Position numbers and translations under genes: made by a program. Below the pieces are notes generated by a model. The model did not search any database, had not been told where the DNA came from, and saw nothing but the letters and a program-made list of their open reading frames with translations. From Tragulus kanchil (Eukaryota; Chordata; Mammalia; Artiodactyla; Tragulidae): 64,000 nucleotides of DNA. Shown one piece after another: positions 1-35,399 of the stretch (the first letter of the stretch is position 1; the number at the start of each line of letters is the position of its first letter). The stretch is from the NCBI GenBank assembly GCA_022376925.1, contig JAIOJX010000026.1:199120400-199184399 (forward strand), given 5' to 3'.

Positions 1-1054
1 CCAGAATTCTCCAGGATTAAACAAACAACCACCACAAAGGCTGGGTGGAGGCCCATTTCAAATTTCTCTCGGACTATATTTTGGCTCTTCATCATATTCA
101 AGCAGTTTTTTTTTTTTTAAAGACCATAGTTTAGGTTGTCCCCTCTGGCAGTTAATTTAAAAGGGCAGGTAAAAGTGAGAACTGCTCTGCAGGTGAGAAT
201 TTCACTTCTGCACACATCCGCACTTCCTTCTCATCACTTTGTTTTCCAGGTAGGAGAGAGACCTTCTGGCCAACTGGTACCATGACTCACTCACTCAACT
301 CTTTAAGCCACCAGGACATCTATATTTATATTGTTTTTCTTAATTGCATCTTCCAGACAACTGGCCTTTCATTGTCAGCCAGACGTTTGCCAGAGCCCCG
401 GGGCCGTGCCAAAGACCCACCTGAATTACCAGCTTCTCTTATCAGTTACAGACTTGCCACAGGCAACGGACCCAGTGAATTTAAGTGCATAATACGGTAT
501 AGGACGTGCTGGCTACTACCGGTCTAATTCAAGTTGCAGTGTTAAGAAGTCAGGTGGGGAGAATGAGTGTGAATGGTGAATCTGAAACCATGAAGTGAAA
601 TGAGCAGCTGAAGATGGCCTTTTGGGCCCAAATAATTTATTTGAAATGCCAGAGGTCGATCAGATGACTGTTTCCTTAGAGTAGAATGATATTTTTTTAA
701 CTGCTGGACTCCATACATTCAGGCATGGCTCTGATTTATGCAATTACATGGGGCCTGTAATAGCAATAATTTAGTTTTCATGATTCAAAGGAAAGTTTAC
801 TTCATATTAATCCTCCTTAAGTAAAGAGCTCAAATATTGTTCCCTTCAGCTCATATAATTTAGAAATATGAATTCTGTAATAATGTAACTTTCCCAAACT
901 GAACAGGACAAATGCCCTTAGAGAACTCCGCTAAGAAAGATCTCAATCTCTAAGCACTCCTTCCTTTTGCTCTGTCTTAGCTAAGGATAAATTCAGTTCT
1001 ACAACTTCGAAGGTGATCAAAATTCTTGGAAAAACTTAAATGTTGTATTCTCAT

Positions 1055-1290
1055 GAAAGTGAGAAGGTGTTAGTTGCCTCAGTTGTGTCCGACTCTTTGC
1101 AACCCCATGGATTGTAGCCCACCAACGTCCAGTCCTTGGACAGGCTCCTCTGTGCATGGAATTCTCCAGGTAAGAATACTGAAGTGCGACGCCATTCCCT
1201 TCTCCAGAGGATCCTCCCAACCCAGAGATCAAACTCAGGTCCCCTTCACTACAGGTGGACTCTTTACCATCTGAGCAACCAGGGAAGCCC
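1055..1290 (-). mobile_element. Bov-tA SINE
   Basis: Read on the minus strand it starts GGGCTTCCCTGGTTGCTCAG, has the tRNA-like head and ends in the BovA tail with GTCGGACACAACTGAGG. Flanked by a probable 9-base target duplication (TATTCTCAT at about 1046 and 1292). Confidence 0.85.
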
Positions 1291-1709
1291 ATATTCTCAT
1301 ATCATAAAATATAAATTGTTATAAGCAGCTGAACAACATAATTTGCTGTACATGTACCACAGGATTAGACACAAAACTCCATCTTGACCGCCTATCCTAT
1401 TAGCTGCTACCATTTGTAATATTTGTGAAGACAAATATTTTACAGCTTTGGGTTCCTCAGCCATTAATTTTGCAGTTGAGATGATTTTTATGCAAAGACT
1501 ACAGTATGTTTTATAGCAAGCTTTGTCTGTAAGCAATAGAACAAAGAGAATTAACTGATAAAGACCATAATACAGCTCAAACTGTAACTCACGAAACTCA
1601 GGAAAAAATACTAGGAGATTCTCAATCATAGGAAACTGATTCTTTTCTGAATTCAGTACTGAAACCATTCTACAAGGTTTTTAAAGAGATGTTATTAAAA
1701 ATAAACACG

Positions 1710-1965
1710 GGGCTTCCCTGGTGGTCCAGTGGGTAAAGAGTTCGCCTTGCGGCACAAGGGGCGCCAGTTTGATCCCGGGAAGATCCCAAGTGCAGTGAAG
1801 CGGCTGGACTGGTGTGTCCAATTATGAGCCAGCGCTCTGGAGCGCATGCACCTAGAGCTGATGCTCCGCAAGGAGAGAGGCCACTGTGACGGGAGGATCA
1901 CACAGGCCAAAGAATAAACATGGATGAAAATAAATCAATAAAGAGGCCAAAATTTAAAAATAAGT
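1710..1965 (+). mobile_element. CHR-type tRNA-derived SINE
   Basis: Starts GGGCTTCCCTGGTGGTCCAG, with a B-box-like GTTTGATCC, and ends in an A-rich tail. An exact target-site duplication AAATAAACACG brackets it (1699-1709 and 1966-1976). Confidence 0.88.
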
Positions 1966-2157
1966 AAATAAACACGAAGTTCCAATTACATCAACAGTAA
2001 TAAGCTTTTCATTAGACATCTTAAAGAAAGCAGCACCACATACTAGCACAGAGTTTTCCAAATCAGGCTCATCAGACTTAGCTACGGTGATCAAAAAACA
2101 CACCTCTCAGAGGCATCTGATTCAGTAAGAGTAAGAAGAAAGCTAGAATTCTGTTGT

Positions 2158-2705
2158 TTGGGGGTGGCTCAGTAGGAAAGAATGTGCGTGCCAATAGAGG
2201 AGACGAGGACTGATTCCTGGGTTGGGAAGATCCCCTATGGGAGGCCATGGCAACCCACTCCAGTATTCTTTTTTTTTTTTTCATTTTTTTTTTTTTTTTA
2301 AAGATTTATTTATTTTATTTATTTTGGGCAGGGGTCGGGTTGGGGAGGGAGGGGAGCGGGCGGGCCACTTCTATTGGTCTTTCATTTCTCTGTTTTCATC
2401 CGTCTTTGTTCTTTGGCTCCTGTGGGCCTCCCATCGCAGCGGCGTCTCTTGTTGCAGAGCGCCGGCTCTTGGGGCATGTGTTCCAGAGCTCCAGCTCGGT
2501 AATTGGACACATTGGTCCAGCCGCTCTGCGGCACGTGGGATCTTCCCAGGCCAGGGATCGAACTGGCGCCCCTTGCACTGCAAGGCGGTGTCCTTACCCA
2601 CTGGACCACCAGGGGAAGCCCTCCAGTATTCTTACTTGGAGAATCCCATGGACAGAGGTCCCTGGTGGGCTACAGTCAACAGAGTTGGGACACGACTTAG
2701 CAACT
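2158..2705 (+). mobile_element. Bov-tA SINE split by a later SINE
   Basis: The head and middle (2158-2270) and the tail (2634-2705, through GGACACGACTTAGCAAC) belong to one Bov-tA on the plus strand, interrupted by the CHR SINE at 2271-2620. Confidence 0.88.
2271..2620 (-). mobile_element. CHR-type SINE inserted in a Bov-tA
   Basis: Minus-strand element with its A-tail read as the T-runs at 2271-2300 and its head at 2601-2620. The 13-base target duplication CTCCAGTATTCTT (2258-2270, 2621-2633) lies within the host SINE. Open frames here are frames of the SINE, not genes. Confidence 0.9.
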
Positions 2706-4924
2706 AAACAACAACAGATGACTGGGATGGTGGGCCAGGCTTCAGGATCACTGAACTTGTATTTTACCACACAAGCAGGCATTTCAGATTCTATCCAGAG
2801 CAAGTTACCCTAAAACTCTGTTCTCAAAGAGTTTTAGTTCTCAGATAAGCACTGACTCTTAATCCTCACAGCACATACACGTGCAAAGGCCATTCAGATC
2901 TTCCTCAATCACGCCCTTTGCATCCCACTTCTCATCTCCTCACTCTACTTGTTCATAAAGTAGCAGCTTAAAACTGTTTCCTCAAGGAAGCTGCTCCAAT
3001 CAGTCAGTTTTGACAAGCTCAAGAATCCTTGCCTATGTTCGCACAGAATTCTGAGCAAACATGTTAATGACAGGAGGCACCACTCCAAGAGCACTTAAGT
3101 CTGTACCCGGCACTGTTCTGGGCCTTCTGCTTATATTAATTCACTGAATCCTCGTGGAAACTCCACAACACAGGTATGATTTCCACCCTTAGTTTTTAAA
3201 TGAGGAATGAAGACACAGAGGTTAAGTAGCAGGTCCGAAGCTATGTAACAGTACTGTGAGCAGAATCTGATCACACTAAATCCAGCTCCAGAGGCCATGT
3301 CCCTGACCACTGTGCTGTGACCTCCTCAAAGAACTTCATGCTCCTTATCATCATTGTTGCTAGGTATATTTTTCTTAGCATCTCTCTTTTCCATTGGACT
3401 ACACATGCTCAATGTACCTTCAGTGCCCAGACAAAGGCAGTCACTAAATATCTAACTGACTCACCTATGTCCCTTTCAGCAATCAAAACTAACCTTAAGT
3501 ATCTTTTTATAAATTTTGATAAGATTGTTATTTCCATGATTTACATAACAGTAATAAAAAAATTGTAGTATTTGTTTGTGTAAGGCACTCTGCTATGTCA
3601 AAGAAATACACATGTCCTATAGGAAATATATGCAAACAAGCCAAGCAAAGTAAACCTGCAAAGAAGCACACTGTACACAGCTTGGTAAGCAAATTTTCTT
3701 ATCTCTTGAAACGGCAAAGGTACAGTCAGAGATTTAGCACATAAACCAACTTTTATTAAACCCAAGCCACGGTTACTGGACCACCAGGGAAGCTCCAGTA
3801 TTCTTGGAGAATCCCATGGACAGAGGTCCCTGGTGGGCTACAGTCAACAGAGTTGGGACACGACTTAGCAACTAAACAACAACAGATGACTGGGATGGTG
3901 GGCCAGGCTTCAGGATCACTGAACTTGTATTTTACCACACAAGCAGGCATTTCAGATTCTATCCAGAGCAAGTTACCCTAAAACTCTGTTCTCAAAGAGT
4001 TTTAGTTCTCAGATAAGCACTGACTCTTAATCCTCACAGCACATACACGTGCAAAGGCCATTCAGATCTTCCTCAATCACGCCCTTTGCATCCCACTTCT
4101 CATCTCCTCACTCTACTTGTTCATAAAGTAGCAGCTTAAAACTGTTTCCTCAAGGAAGCTGCTCCAATCAGTCAGTTTTGACAAGCTCAAGAATCCTTGC
4201 CTATGTTCGCACAGAATTCTGAGCAAACATGTTAATGACAGGAGGCACCACTCCAAGAGCACTTAAGTCTGTACCCGGCACTGTTCTGGGCCTTCTGCTT
4301 ATATTAATTCACTGAATCCTCGTGGAAACTCCACAACACAGGTATGATTTCCACCCTTAGTTTTTAAATGAGGAATGAAGACACAGAGGTTAAGTAGCAG
4401 GTCCGGGTTATGTAACAGTACTGTGAGCAGAATCTGATCACACTAAATCCAGCTCCAGAGGCCATGTCCCTGACCACTGTGCTGTGACCTCCTCAAAGAA
4501 CTTCATGCTCCTTATCATCATTGTTGCTAGGTATATTTTTCTTAGCATCTCTTTTCCATTGGACTACACATGCTCAATGTACCTTCAGTGCCCAGACAAA
4601 GGCAGTCACTAAATATCTAACTGACTCACCTATGTCCCTTTCAGCAATCAAAACTAACCTTAAGTATCTTTTTATAAATTTTGATAAGATTGTTATTTCC
4701 ATGATTTACATAACAGTAATAAAAAAATTGTAGTATTTGTTTGTGTAAGGCACTCTGCTATGTCAAAGAAATACACATGTCCTATAGGAAATATATGCAA
4801 ACAAGCCAAGCAAAGTAAACCTGCAAAGAAGCACACTGTACACAGCTTGGTAAGCAAATTTTCTTATCTCTTGAAATGGCAAAGGTACAGTCAGAGCTTT
4901 AGCACTTAAACCAACTTTTATTAC
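2601..4924 (+). repeat. Direct duplication A (1.15 kb, head to tail)
   Basis: Copy 1 is 2601-3758 and copy 2 is 3776-4924, offset 1165-1168. Copies differ by small indels (TCTCTCTTTTCC versus TCTCTTTTCC) and a local scramble (GGTCCGAAGCTATG versus GGTCCGGGTTATG). Copy 2 begins 20 bases inside the end of a SINE, so it has no head of that SINE. Seventeen bases between copies resemble degraded flanks. Probably an assembly artefact. Confidence 0.95.
3083..3320 (-). mobile_element. MIR SINE fragment
   Basis: Contains the complement of the MIR core: GGCACTGTTCTGGGCCTTCT, then AATTCACTGAATCCTC, then ACACAGAGGTTAAGTAGCAG. Repeated at about 4248-4485 by duplication A. DNA just before it (2875-3055) may be L2-derived. 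Confidence 0.75.
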
Positions 4925-6912
4925 GCCACAAACTCTCCTTTGTAGGGTGGAAGCAAAACTTTAAGCCTTATTAAGTAGGCTAATGCTGGAAAACCATCAT
5001 GAAAAAATATGTATATCAGGAAAATGTCAAATGCTTGATCAACAAACTTTCCAATGAGTTTCCAAAATCATAAAAGCTGGCAGAAAATGGCTTTACTGTA
5101 TTCAATTTTTTTTTAAGGAACATAAAGTAATAGCTCACAGGTCCAGTGTCAGGCTTTCATCAAATTCTTTCTGATTTATTCTAAGCCTTGGATGTGGAGA
5201 CAATGTAGTTAATATTGGCCCCTAGAATGTACCCATGCGGTAGTGACAAAACCAAAAACTGATTCAGCTGATTTAAATGTTGGGCAGAATTGTATATGTG
5301 AACCTTTATTTGGGCTGAGTCACACAGACTTCTTTGTATTACACTGGCTTTTTGTATAGCATGGTGTACATAATATTAACTCTGGATGTTATATATAGAA
5401 TTTTCAGCGTGTAAGTTTGAATAGGAGAAAAAGATGAATTGTGTGTAGATAGCAAGCAGTATAAACACAAAACTTAACTATCTATACTTTGTAAACAGTA
5501 TATAAAAAGTCTTTTATCAACAGAATGTCCATCTGTTTTAATAGACAAAAAGACTGCTTAATGACATTACTTCGTGTGTTGTATTAGAAATGAATGTAAA
5601 CAGTAGGGTCACACCAGCCAGGATATCTTTGGTTGTAAGTGAAAGAAATTCTGACCCAAACTGCCTTGCGGAAAAAGATAATTACACCTGGCTATATCAA
5701 GCAGAAAGTTGACAGTTTTGACTACCAAACAATTTTGATGATTATAGAGTAAAAATTAAAATACAATAAATAGGTTAAAGGATAGACAAAATTGGAGAAA
5801 TATTTCCATGATTTACATAACAGTAATAAAAATTGTAGTATTTGTTTGTGTAAGGCACTCTGCTATGTCAAAGAAATACACATGTCCTATAGGAAATATA
5901 TGCAAACAAGCCAAGCAAAGTAAACCTGCAAAGAAGCACACTGTACACAGCTTGGTAAGCAAATTTTCTTATCTCTTGAAATGGCAAAGGTACAGTCAGA
6001 GCTTTAGCACTTAAACCAACTTTTATTACGCCACAAACTCTCCTTTTGTAGGGTGGAAGCAAAACTTTAAGCCTTATTAAGTAGGCTAATGCTGGAAAAC
6101 CATCATGAAAAAATATGTATATCAGGAAAATGTCAAATGCTTGATCAACAAACTTTCCAATGAGTTTCCAAAATCATAAAAGCTGGCAGAAAATGGCTTT
6201 ACTGTATTCAATTTTTTTTTAAGGAACATAAAGTAATAGCTCACAGGTCCAGTGTCAGGCTTTCATCAAATTCTTTCTGATTTATTCTAAGCCTTGGATG
6301 TGGAGACAATGTAGTTAATATTGGCCCCTAGAATGTACCCATGCGGTAGTGACAAAACCAAAAACTGATTCAGCTGATTTAAATGTTGGGCAGAATTGTA
6401 TATGTGAACCTTTATTTGGGCTGAGTCACACAGACTTCTTTGTATTACACTGGCTTTTTGTATAGCATGGTGTACATAATATTAACTCTGGATGTTATAT
6501 ATAGAATTTTCAGCGTGTAAGTTTGAATAGGAGAAAAAGATGAATTGTGTGTAGATAGCAAGCAGTATAAACACAAAACTTAACTATCTATACTTTGTAA
6601 ACAGTATATAAAAAGTCTTTTATCAACAGAATGTCCATCTGTTTTAATAGACAAAAAGACTGCTTAATGACATTACTTCGTGTGTTGTATTAGAAATGAA
6701 TGTAAACAGTAGGGTCACACCAGCCAGGATATCTTTGGTTGTAAGTGAAAGAAATTCTGACCCAAACTGCCTTGCGGAAAAAGATAATTACACCTGGCTA
6801 TATCAAGCAGAAAGTTGACAGTTTTGACTACCAAACAATTTTGATGATTATAGAGTAAAAATTAAAATACAATAAATAGGTTAAAGGATAGACAAAATTG
6901 GAGAAATATTTC
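4694..6912 (+). repeat. Direct duplication B (1.11 kb)
   Basis: Copy 1 is 4694-5807 and copy 2 is 5801-6912, offset 1107. Only homopolymer-type differences occur (AATAAAAAAATTG versus AATAAAAATTG; CTCCTTTG versus CTCCTTTTG). Copies share a few bases at the junction. It overlaps duplication A, so about 220 bases (3535-3757, 4700-4924, 5808-6031) occur three times. Confidence 0.95.
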
Positions 6913-7200
6913 TAACAGATATAAGATACAGAGAACTAATTCCTATATAAAAGAGCTCACATATCAATACAGAAAAACAACAACAAATAGCTCTGAGTAG
7001 AAAAATGGGCCAAAGACATAAAAAGGTGACGCACAGAAGAACCACCATGTTACCCAACTGACACAAATAGAGAGTATTCACTATCCCTGGTAATCAAATA
7101 TGCAAATAAAATCAACAATTAGGTATAATTTTCATTCATCTAACTGGAAAACATTTAAATGACTGAGGAGACATATCTGTTTACCACTTCAAGGTCCAAA
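6880..7200 (+). mobile_element. Old L1 3' fragment
   Basis: Words such as AAAAATGGGCCAAAGACATA and AAATATGCAAATAAAATCAA are typical of the end of mammalian L1 ORF2. Heavily decayed, no frame. Confidence 0.65.
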
Positions 7201-9455
7201 CCTTAAAATAACTGTTACCATGAAATTATCAGAATTCTCATTATTAGAATAAACTGATATCATTTAGACCAAGAAGATTGTTGTTACTGGTCAATTATGA
7301 TGATGTTGCCCTGAAATAAACATTTGAAAATACAGTTTTCAATCACAAAGTTCTATGGCTATAAGCATATAATAAACCTAACATCATTAAGCAAATTCGG
7401 CCATTAAAGATGTGTTACTTTCTCAAGAATATTCCCTGTTAATATTTTTCATTTTTTGAGTACATATTCTGGAAAGAGCACAGAATTTTCATGGAAGAAT
7501 ACAAGAAAATGTTATTAACAGTGGTTCTTTGGGTGGGGGTGACTTACTTTTTTTAATTTTACTTCTTATTTTTACAGTTTTGTTGTTTACCGATATGTAT
7601 GATCCCAGATTTATTTGGCATGTTTGTTGTCTGAATTTCTTTACTATCTATATGCTCAAGTAGAAATGATCAGGGATACCATTTCTGTTGTTTCCACAAA
7701 CATTTTTTGGATAATACTAAAAGAAGCAAGAGATAAAGAGTGCTGATATTGTCAATCACCACAGATATTTATGGTAATTAACACGTTACACATTACTGTA
7801 AGTGTTACTCAGACTTAGCAACCTTTGTTCTGATAAACCAAAGATCAAGGCATCAAGTCAAAGCAGCCTAATAACTAATACAAAGAACTAGACTGGTTCC
7901 CAACTTGGAAAGACTCATAACTGGTGATGGTCTACCTAAGACAGACCATTTATCATTAATTACACCATATGTGTTCATTAATAGCTGTGCCTGTCAAATT
8001 CACATTATGAAAAGGCATGGTGTGGCAGATATTATGCCACAAGAATTAATACTCCATGTTCTTAACCACATGAATATAACTCTAAATGCCTTCCAAAGTA
8101 CTGCTTCCCCACTAGGAATGACTCGACCTTCTGATCAGGGGCAGAAGTGGGCTTTCTGCTTGTTGTCTCAGCTTTTCTCCCCATTCCCCTCTGGAAGGAC
8201 CCTGCCACTGAACTGGCGCATGTAAAGCCAGGACCACACAAGCATGACAGGGTAGGTGCCGCAGCACATCAGCCAGGTGCAGAGAGAACAGCAGGTGCAG
8301 CGAGACATTAAGAAATATACACACAGAAAGACTGAAAGGATGGAGGTGGGGGTGAAAAGTTCAAGACCTCTTAGGCCAAGGCCCTGAACACATTCTCCAG
8401 TCTGCTTTTACTGAGAGTTTAAGCCTCCAGGTGTTTCCAGGGAACGATACAGTTAACACAGGCTGGAACTCCTCACAGCCCTAGTCAATAATTACCCTCA
8501 TGACCCTTAAGCTGCTTATGTTATCTCCTTAATGAAAGGGCGTACTTCAGCTGGGGGGCAACTAGACTGGCAACAAGTTCCGGAGTCCGTTCTGTGTGCA
8601 TGTGGCATTCTAACTAGCAGATCTCCCACCTGTTCTTGCAACACTATGATCCCAGCTAATGAGCCCATGTGAATCGAATCAACTTGTTTTTGTCTTAGTT
8701 CTTCTGTTACATTTTCTCACAGTTGTTTTTGCTCATCCTGAGATGTTTTTCTGATGGCCCGGCCAAGGCTGCAAAAAACTCCACCGGCTTGTTTCCCCAC
8801 AGGTAGGCTGGTGGAAAGAGCAGGTAAAAGAATGAAAGCACAAAAGCGGGGAGGGCAGAGCTGCAGGGTGTGAGAAAAAGGCAAATGGCCAGGGGACAGG
8901 TGCTCCAGAGCAGCCAGGGGCGAGGGAAGAATGAGGACAGCTAGTTCAGGGGCCATTTGGCAGGCGGCCCACGCTCTTCTAAATGGACTGCAGAGAAGCT
9001 GTGCAATGTTTCTCTACAAATTATGTATGTTCAATTGTTCAGATTATACATGATTTATGAATCAGCCCAACAAACCAAATTTGTAAATCCTTATGCAAAC
9101 AGTACAAAGTCTACTTTTAAAACTTCTATAAAGTTTTACAATTTAAAACTTCTGACTCTTCTACATAAAAAATATAGACATATAAAATTTAAGTATCCAC
9201 TTTAGCTTAGAATCGATGACAGAAATTAAAATCAGACAGGAAAAAAAGATCATACCAAACACACTCTTGCTATGGGTTAGTGGCAATGAATTAAAGAGAA
9301 TTATCTGTAAAAAGGGGTAAATATTAAGCAAAAGCAAAAGAGGTTAACTATGTGCTAGACATTTTATGTTTCCTTATTTCATCCTGAGAAGAACTCCCAT
9401 AAGTCAGAAATTCTCAGCCCCATGTTACTGATAAGAAAAGTCATCATACCACCCT

Positions 9456-9665
9456 GTTGCTGCTTAGTCACTTCAGTCGTGTCCAACTCTTTGTGATCCC
9501 ATGGACTGCAGTCCACCTGGCTGCTCTGTCCATGGAATTCTCCAGGCAAGAATACTGGAGCAGGTTGCCATGCTCTCCTCCAGGGGGATCTTCCCAACCC
9601 AGGGATGGAACCTGGGTCTCCTGCATTGCAAGCAGATTCCTCACCACTGAGCCATCAGGGAAGCC
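9456..9665 (-). mobile_element. Bov-tA SINE
   Basis: Complement of a complete Bov-tA: BovA tail at the left (TTAGTCACTTCAGTCGTGTC) and the GGCTTCCCTGATGGCTCAG head at the right. A further decayed BovA scrap follows at 9680-9730. Confidence 0.85.
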
Positions 9666-9966
9666 ATATATATACTTGAGATCACATGAACTGTAGCTCG
9701 CCAGGCTTCTCCATCCATGGAATTTTGAGGTCCTACAATTGACTGCTGAAGAGGGTTTCCAAATTCAATCAAGTCTGATGTCAAAGTCCTCACTTTATCC
9801 CTTACCTCTTACCTCACCAAAAGGGTACACGTGAAGACAAAAGGTTGGAAGCAGGCCTGGTTCATTCTTGTCTAGACAGGTGGAAAGAATGAAATAGTCT
9901 TAAGAGTTAAGTAGTCTCAAGCGTTCAAGGAGGAATGTTTTCTTCTCCAAATCTAAGGCACACAGC

Positions 9967-9978
9967 GCCACCTGCTGG
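9967..9978 (+). promoter_or_regulatory. CTCF-like core motif in PEX7 intron 5
   Basis: GCCACCTGCTGG fits every position of the CTCF core written as GCCMYCTRSTGG. It lies 57 bases beyond the exon 5 donor, outside any repeat I recognise. Occupancy is unknown. Confidence 0.45.
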
Positions 9979-10034
9979 ACAAAGTGAGGTCACCATTCAC
10001 CACAAATAAGGTTTTCTGTAAATGAAATCTTTAC

Positions 10035-33309
<23,275 letters not shown>

Positions 33310-33453
33310 CCCGCCCGCTGCCTCCGGGCCTCGTCGCCTCGGCCGCCGACGCCTTTCCTAGCGGGAGGCGGATTGTCCGGGCTCGCCGGGAGCGTTAGGC
33401 TCTAAAAGCCAAGGCGGACGTGAGGACACCGGTGCCCTGAACGCTAAATTTCG

Positions 33454-33458
33454 ATTGG
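33454..33458 (-). promoter_or_regulatory. CCAAT box upstream of PEX7
   Basis: CCAAT on the minus strand within the context GGACCAATCG, 145 bases 5' of the PEX7 ATG. The spacing and flanks suit an NF-Y site in a TATA-less CpG promoter; binding is inferred. Confidence 0.45.
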
Positions 33459-33479
33459 TCCGCAAGGAAAAGGAATTGA

Positions 33480-34140
33480 CGCTAACGAAGGCCATTTTTG
33501 TTGAGGGCAAAGCAAATTCTTGGCGCCCGCTCTAATGAACTAAACGTGAGAGTAGTTTCTCTAGGGTTTGGTGGCGTTTCTGACATGTTTTGTTTTTACA
33601 TCTTAGCCTCCTCCTCAGGCTATCTAGTTACTATTAACTCGTTGATATTTTGAAAGACTGGCATCAGGAAATGTGGTTGATGATTACACAATGAGACAAG
33701 TTACAGGAAAGTCTGAAACCATGCGGACACTCCATACTGAGCGCTGTGTTGCACAAGCAAACAAGGCAAAGTTAAATCGACGGGAGTGAAGCTCAGGAGT
33801 AACTAACTTGAAAAAAAAAAAAAAAACCTTTTTAAAATTCTCATTATAGTTATTGTATAGAATCGAGTGCTCAGATGCCAGAGCTGATTTAAAAAAGAAG
33901 AAGATGAAGAAAAACACGAAGGCTCATTCGTCAAATAGTTACCAGGCATATACTATGTAGAGAGCAGCCATTATATTACTTATCTGCCAAAACAAGACCC
34001 TTTTTAGAGTGAGAGTCAGTTAATAATTAAGCCAGATAAACAAATAGAAACCTAGTCATACGGCCACTTTATAAAGTATATACCAAGTACAGTGCTAGGC
34101 ACTGGGGATTCCAAAGCAATAAGGTCTAGTCCGTGTCATC
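33480..34140. other. Intergenic DNA upstream of PEX7
   Basis: Falls away quickly from the CpG island into ordinary AT-rich sequence with an A-run at 33810-33826. I see no exon or repeat that I can name. Confidence 0.6.
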
Positions 34141-34142
34141 AG

Positions 34143-34275
34143 CTGCGTGCTAGGTAAGTCGCTTCAGTCGTGTCCCACTCTGTGCGACCCCAGGGACTGT
34201 AGCCCACCAGGCTCCTCTGGCCATGGAATTCTCCGGACAAGAATACTGAAGTGGGTTGCCATGCCCTTCTCCAGT
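34143..34275 (-). mobile_element. BovA unit
   Basis: Complement of a BovA monomer, from AAGTCGCTTCAGTCGTGTCC to GTGGGTTGCCATGCCCTTCT. Confidence 0.8.
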
Positions 34276-34427
34276 CGTCAGTTAAACGGAACCTAAATAC
34301 GGTAGGTGCTATGAGAAACATAAAAGGACTATTTTTAAAAGTAATTGTCAGTGCTGGAGTTTGGGAGGAGGAGGAAAAGCTTCAGAAAGCAAGTAATAAT
34401 TGTGTAAATGATGATAAGGTTTTCTTT

Positions 34428-34747
34428 TTTTTTTTTTTTAAGATTTATTTATTTATTTATTTTGGGCGGGGGTCGGGTTGGGGAGGGAGGGGAGCAGGCG
34501 GGCCATTTCTATTGGTCTTTCGTTTCTCTGTGTTCATCCGTCTTTGTTCTTTGGCTCCTGTGGGCCTCCCATCGCGGTGGCGTCTGTTGCAGAGTGCCGG
34601 CTCTGGGCGCATGCGCTCCAGAGCTCCTGCTCGGTAATTGGACAAATCGGTCCAGCCGCTCCGCGGCACGTGGGATATTCCCAGGCCAGGGATCGAACCG
34701 GCGCCGCAAGGCGGTGTCCTTATCCACTGGACCACCAGGGGAAGCCC
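34428..34747 (-). mobile_element. CHR-type SINE
   Basis: T-run tail at the left, ATCCACTGGACCACCAGGGG and GAAGCCC at the right. Perfect 15-base target duplication GATAAGGTTTTCTTT (34413-34427, 34748-34762). Confidence 0.92.
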
Positions 34748-34899
34748 GATAAGGTTTTCTTTAAATGGACAAAGAGATGGAGGAACAAAAATAACAGGAG
34801 ACCTAAAATAGCATAAGCCTTAGGAGACTGTAGCTTCCAGGAATCAGCCTGGCCAGATGGAAGGGGTATAATGGAGAGTATTGGGTGTAGAGACTAGAA

Positions 34900-35390
34900 T
34901 ATTGTGTTGGGTCAAGGAAATTTGACTAATACTGGTATTGAGTCCAAGCTCACTCTGCAGACCAATAAATCCGAGAAATAAGGTGCTGAGGCAAAGGAAA
35001 CAAACGACTTTATTGTGAAAGCAGCTGACTAAGGTAATGGCAGGATAGCACCTCAAAAGAACCATCTTATTGGGGTCTGGATGCCAGGTTCTTTCATTGG
35101 TCAGATATGGGGGAGGTGAGGAAGCAAAGTAAAAAGGCCATCAATCCTGCAAACATCTTCTAGAATGGCAGGCCTGACACAGGGGATGTGTTAATTTCTC
35201 CCTTCCTGCCATCCACTGGTTGACAGGGTTCTGAACAAAGGTATTTTAGTTTAACAGTCAGACTGAGGGGCAGGGTCCTCCAGGCAAGCCATTAAGTATG
35301 ATTATAAAAAATAAAAGCAACGAAAAGCAAGTCAAAGAAACAGTCTGCACATTGAATCAGAATTGGTTTCCTCCCTGCAACAATACTATG
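34900..35390 (-). mobile_element. Solo LTR of an endogenous retrovirus
   Basis: Read on the minus strand it begins TGTTGCAGGGAGG, has a TATA-like TTTATAATCATA (near 35300), a poly(A) signal in CACAATAAAGTCG (near 35010), the typical CCTTTGCCTCAGCACC, and ends near GACCCAACA. No gag, pol or env coding lies beside it. Boundaries are approximate and no clear target duplication was found. Confidence 0.6.
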
Positions 35391-35399
35391 CTTTAAACG

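Larger units (their letters stand above)
1..10034 (-). other. PEX7: PEX7 intron 5 (partial)
   Basis: Non-coding stretch between exon 5 and the missing exon 6. It holds Bov-tA and CHR SINEs, one SINE-in-SINE insertion, MIR and L1 debris, and two of the apparent assembly duplications. Positions 1-1050 and 7200-9450 are unremarkable AT-rich intron in which I see no gene or recognisable element. Confidence 0.8.

Noticed and set aside
1297..1668. 123-codon minus-strand open frame
   Set aside because: AT-rich intron sequence without codon structure, splice context or known motif.
1..10034. PEX7 exon 6 and later exons
   Set aside because: The expected next block (a two-base Gly remainder, then the rest of WD repeat 3) was looked for on the minus strand and not seen; it most likely lies left of the window.
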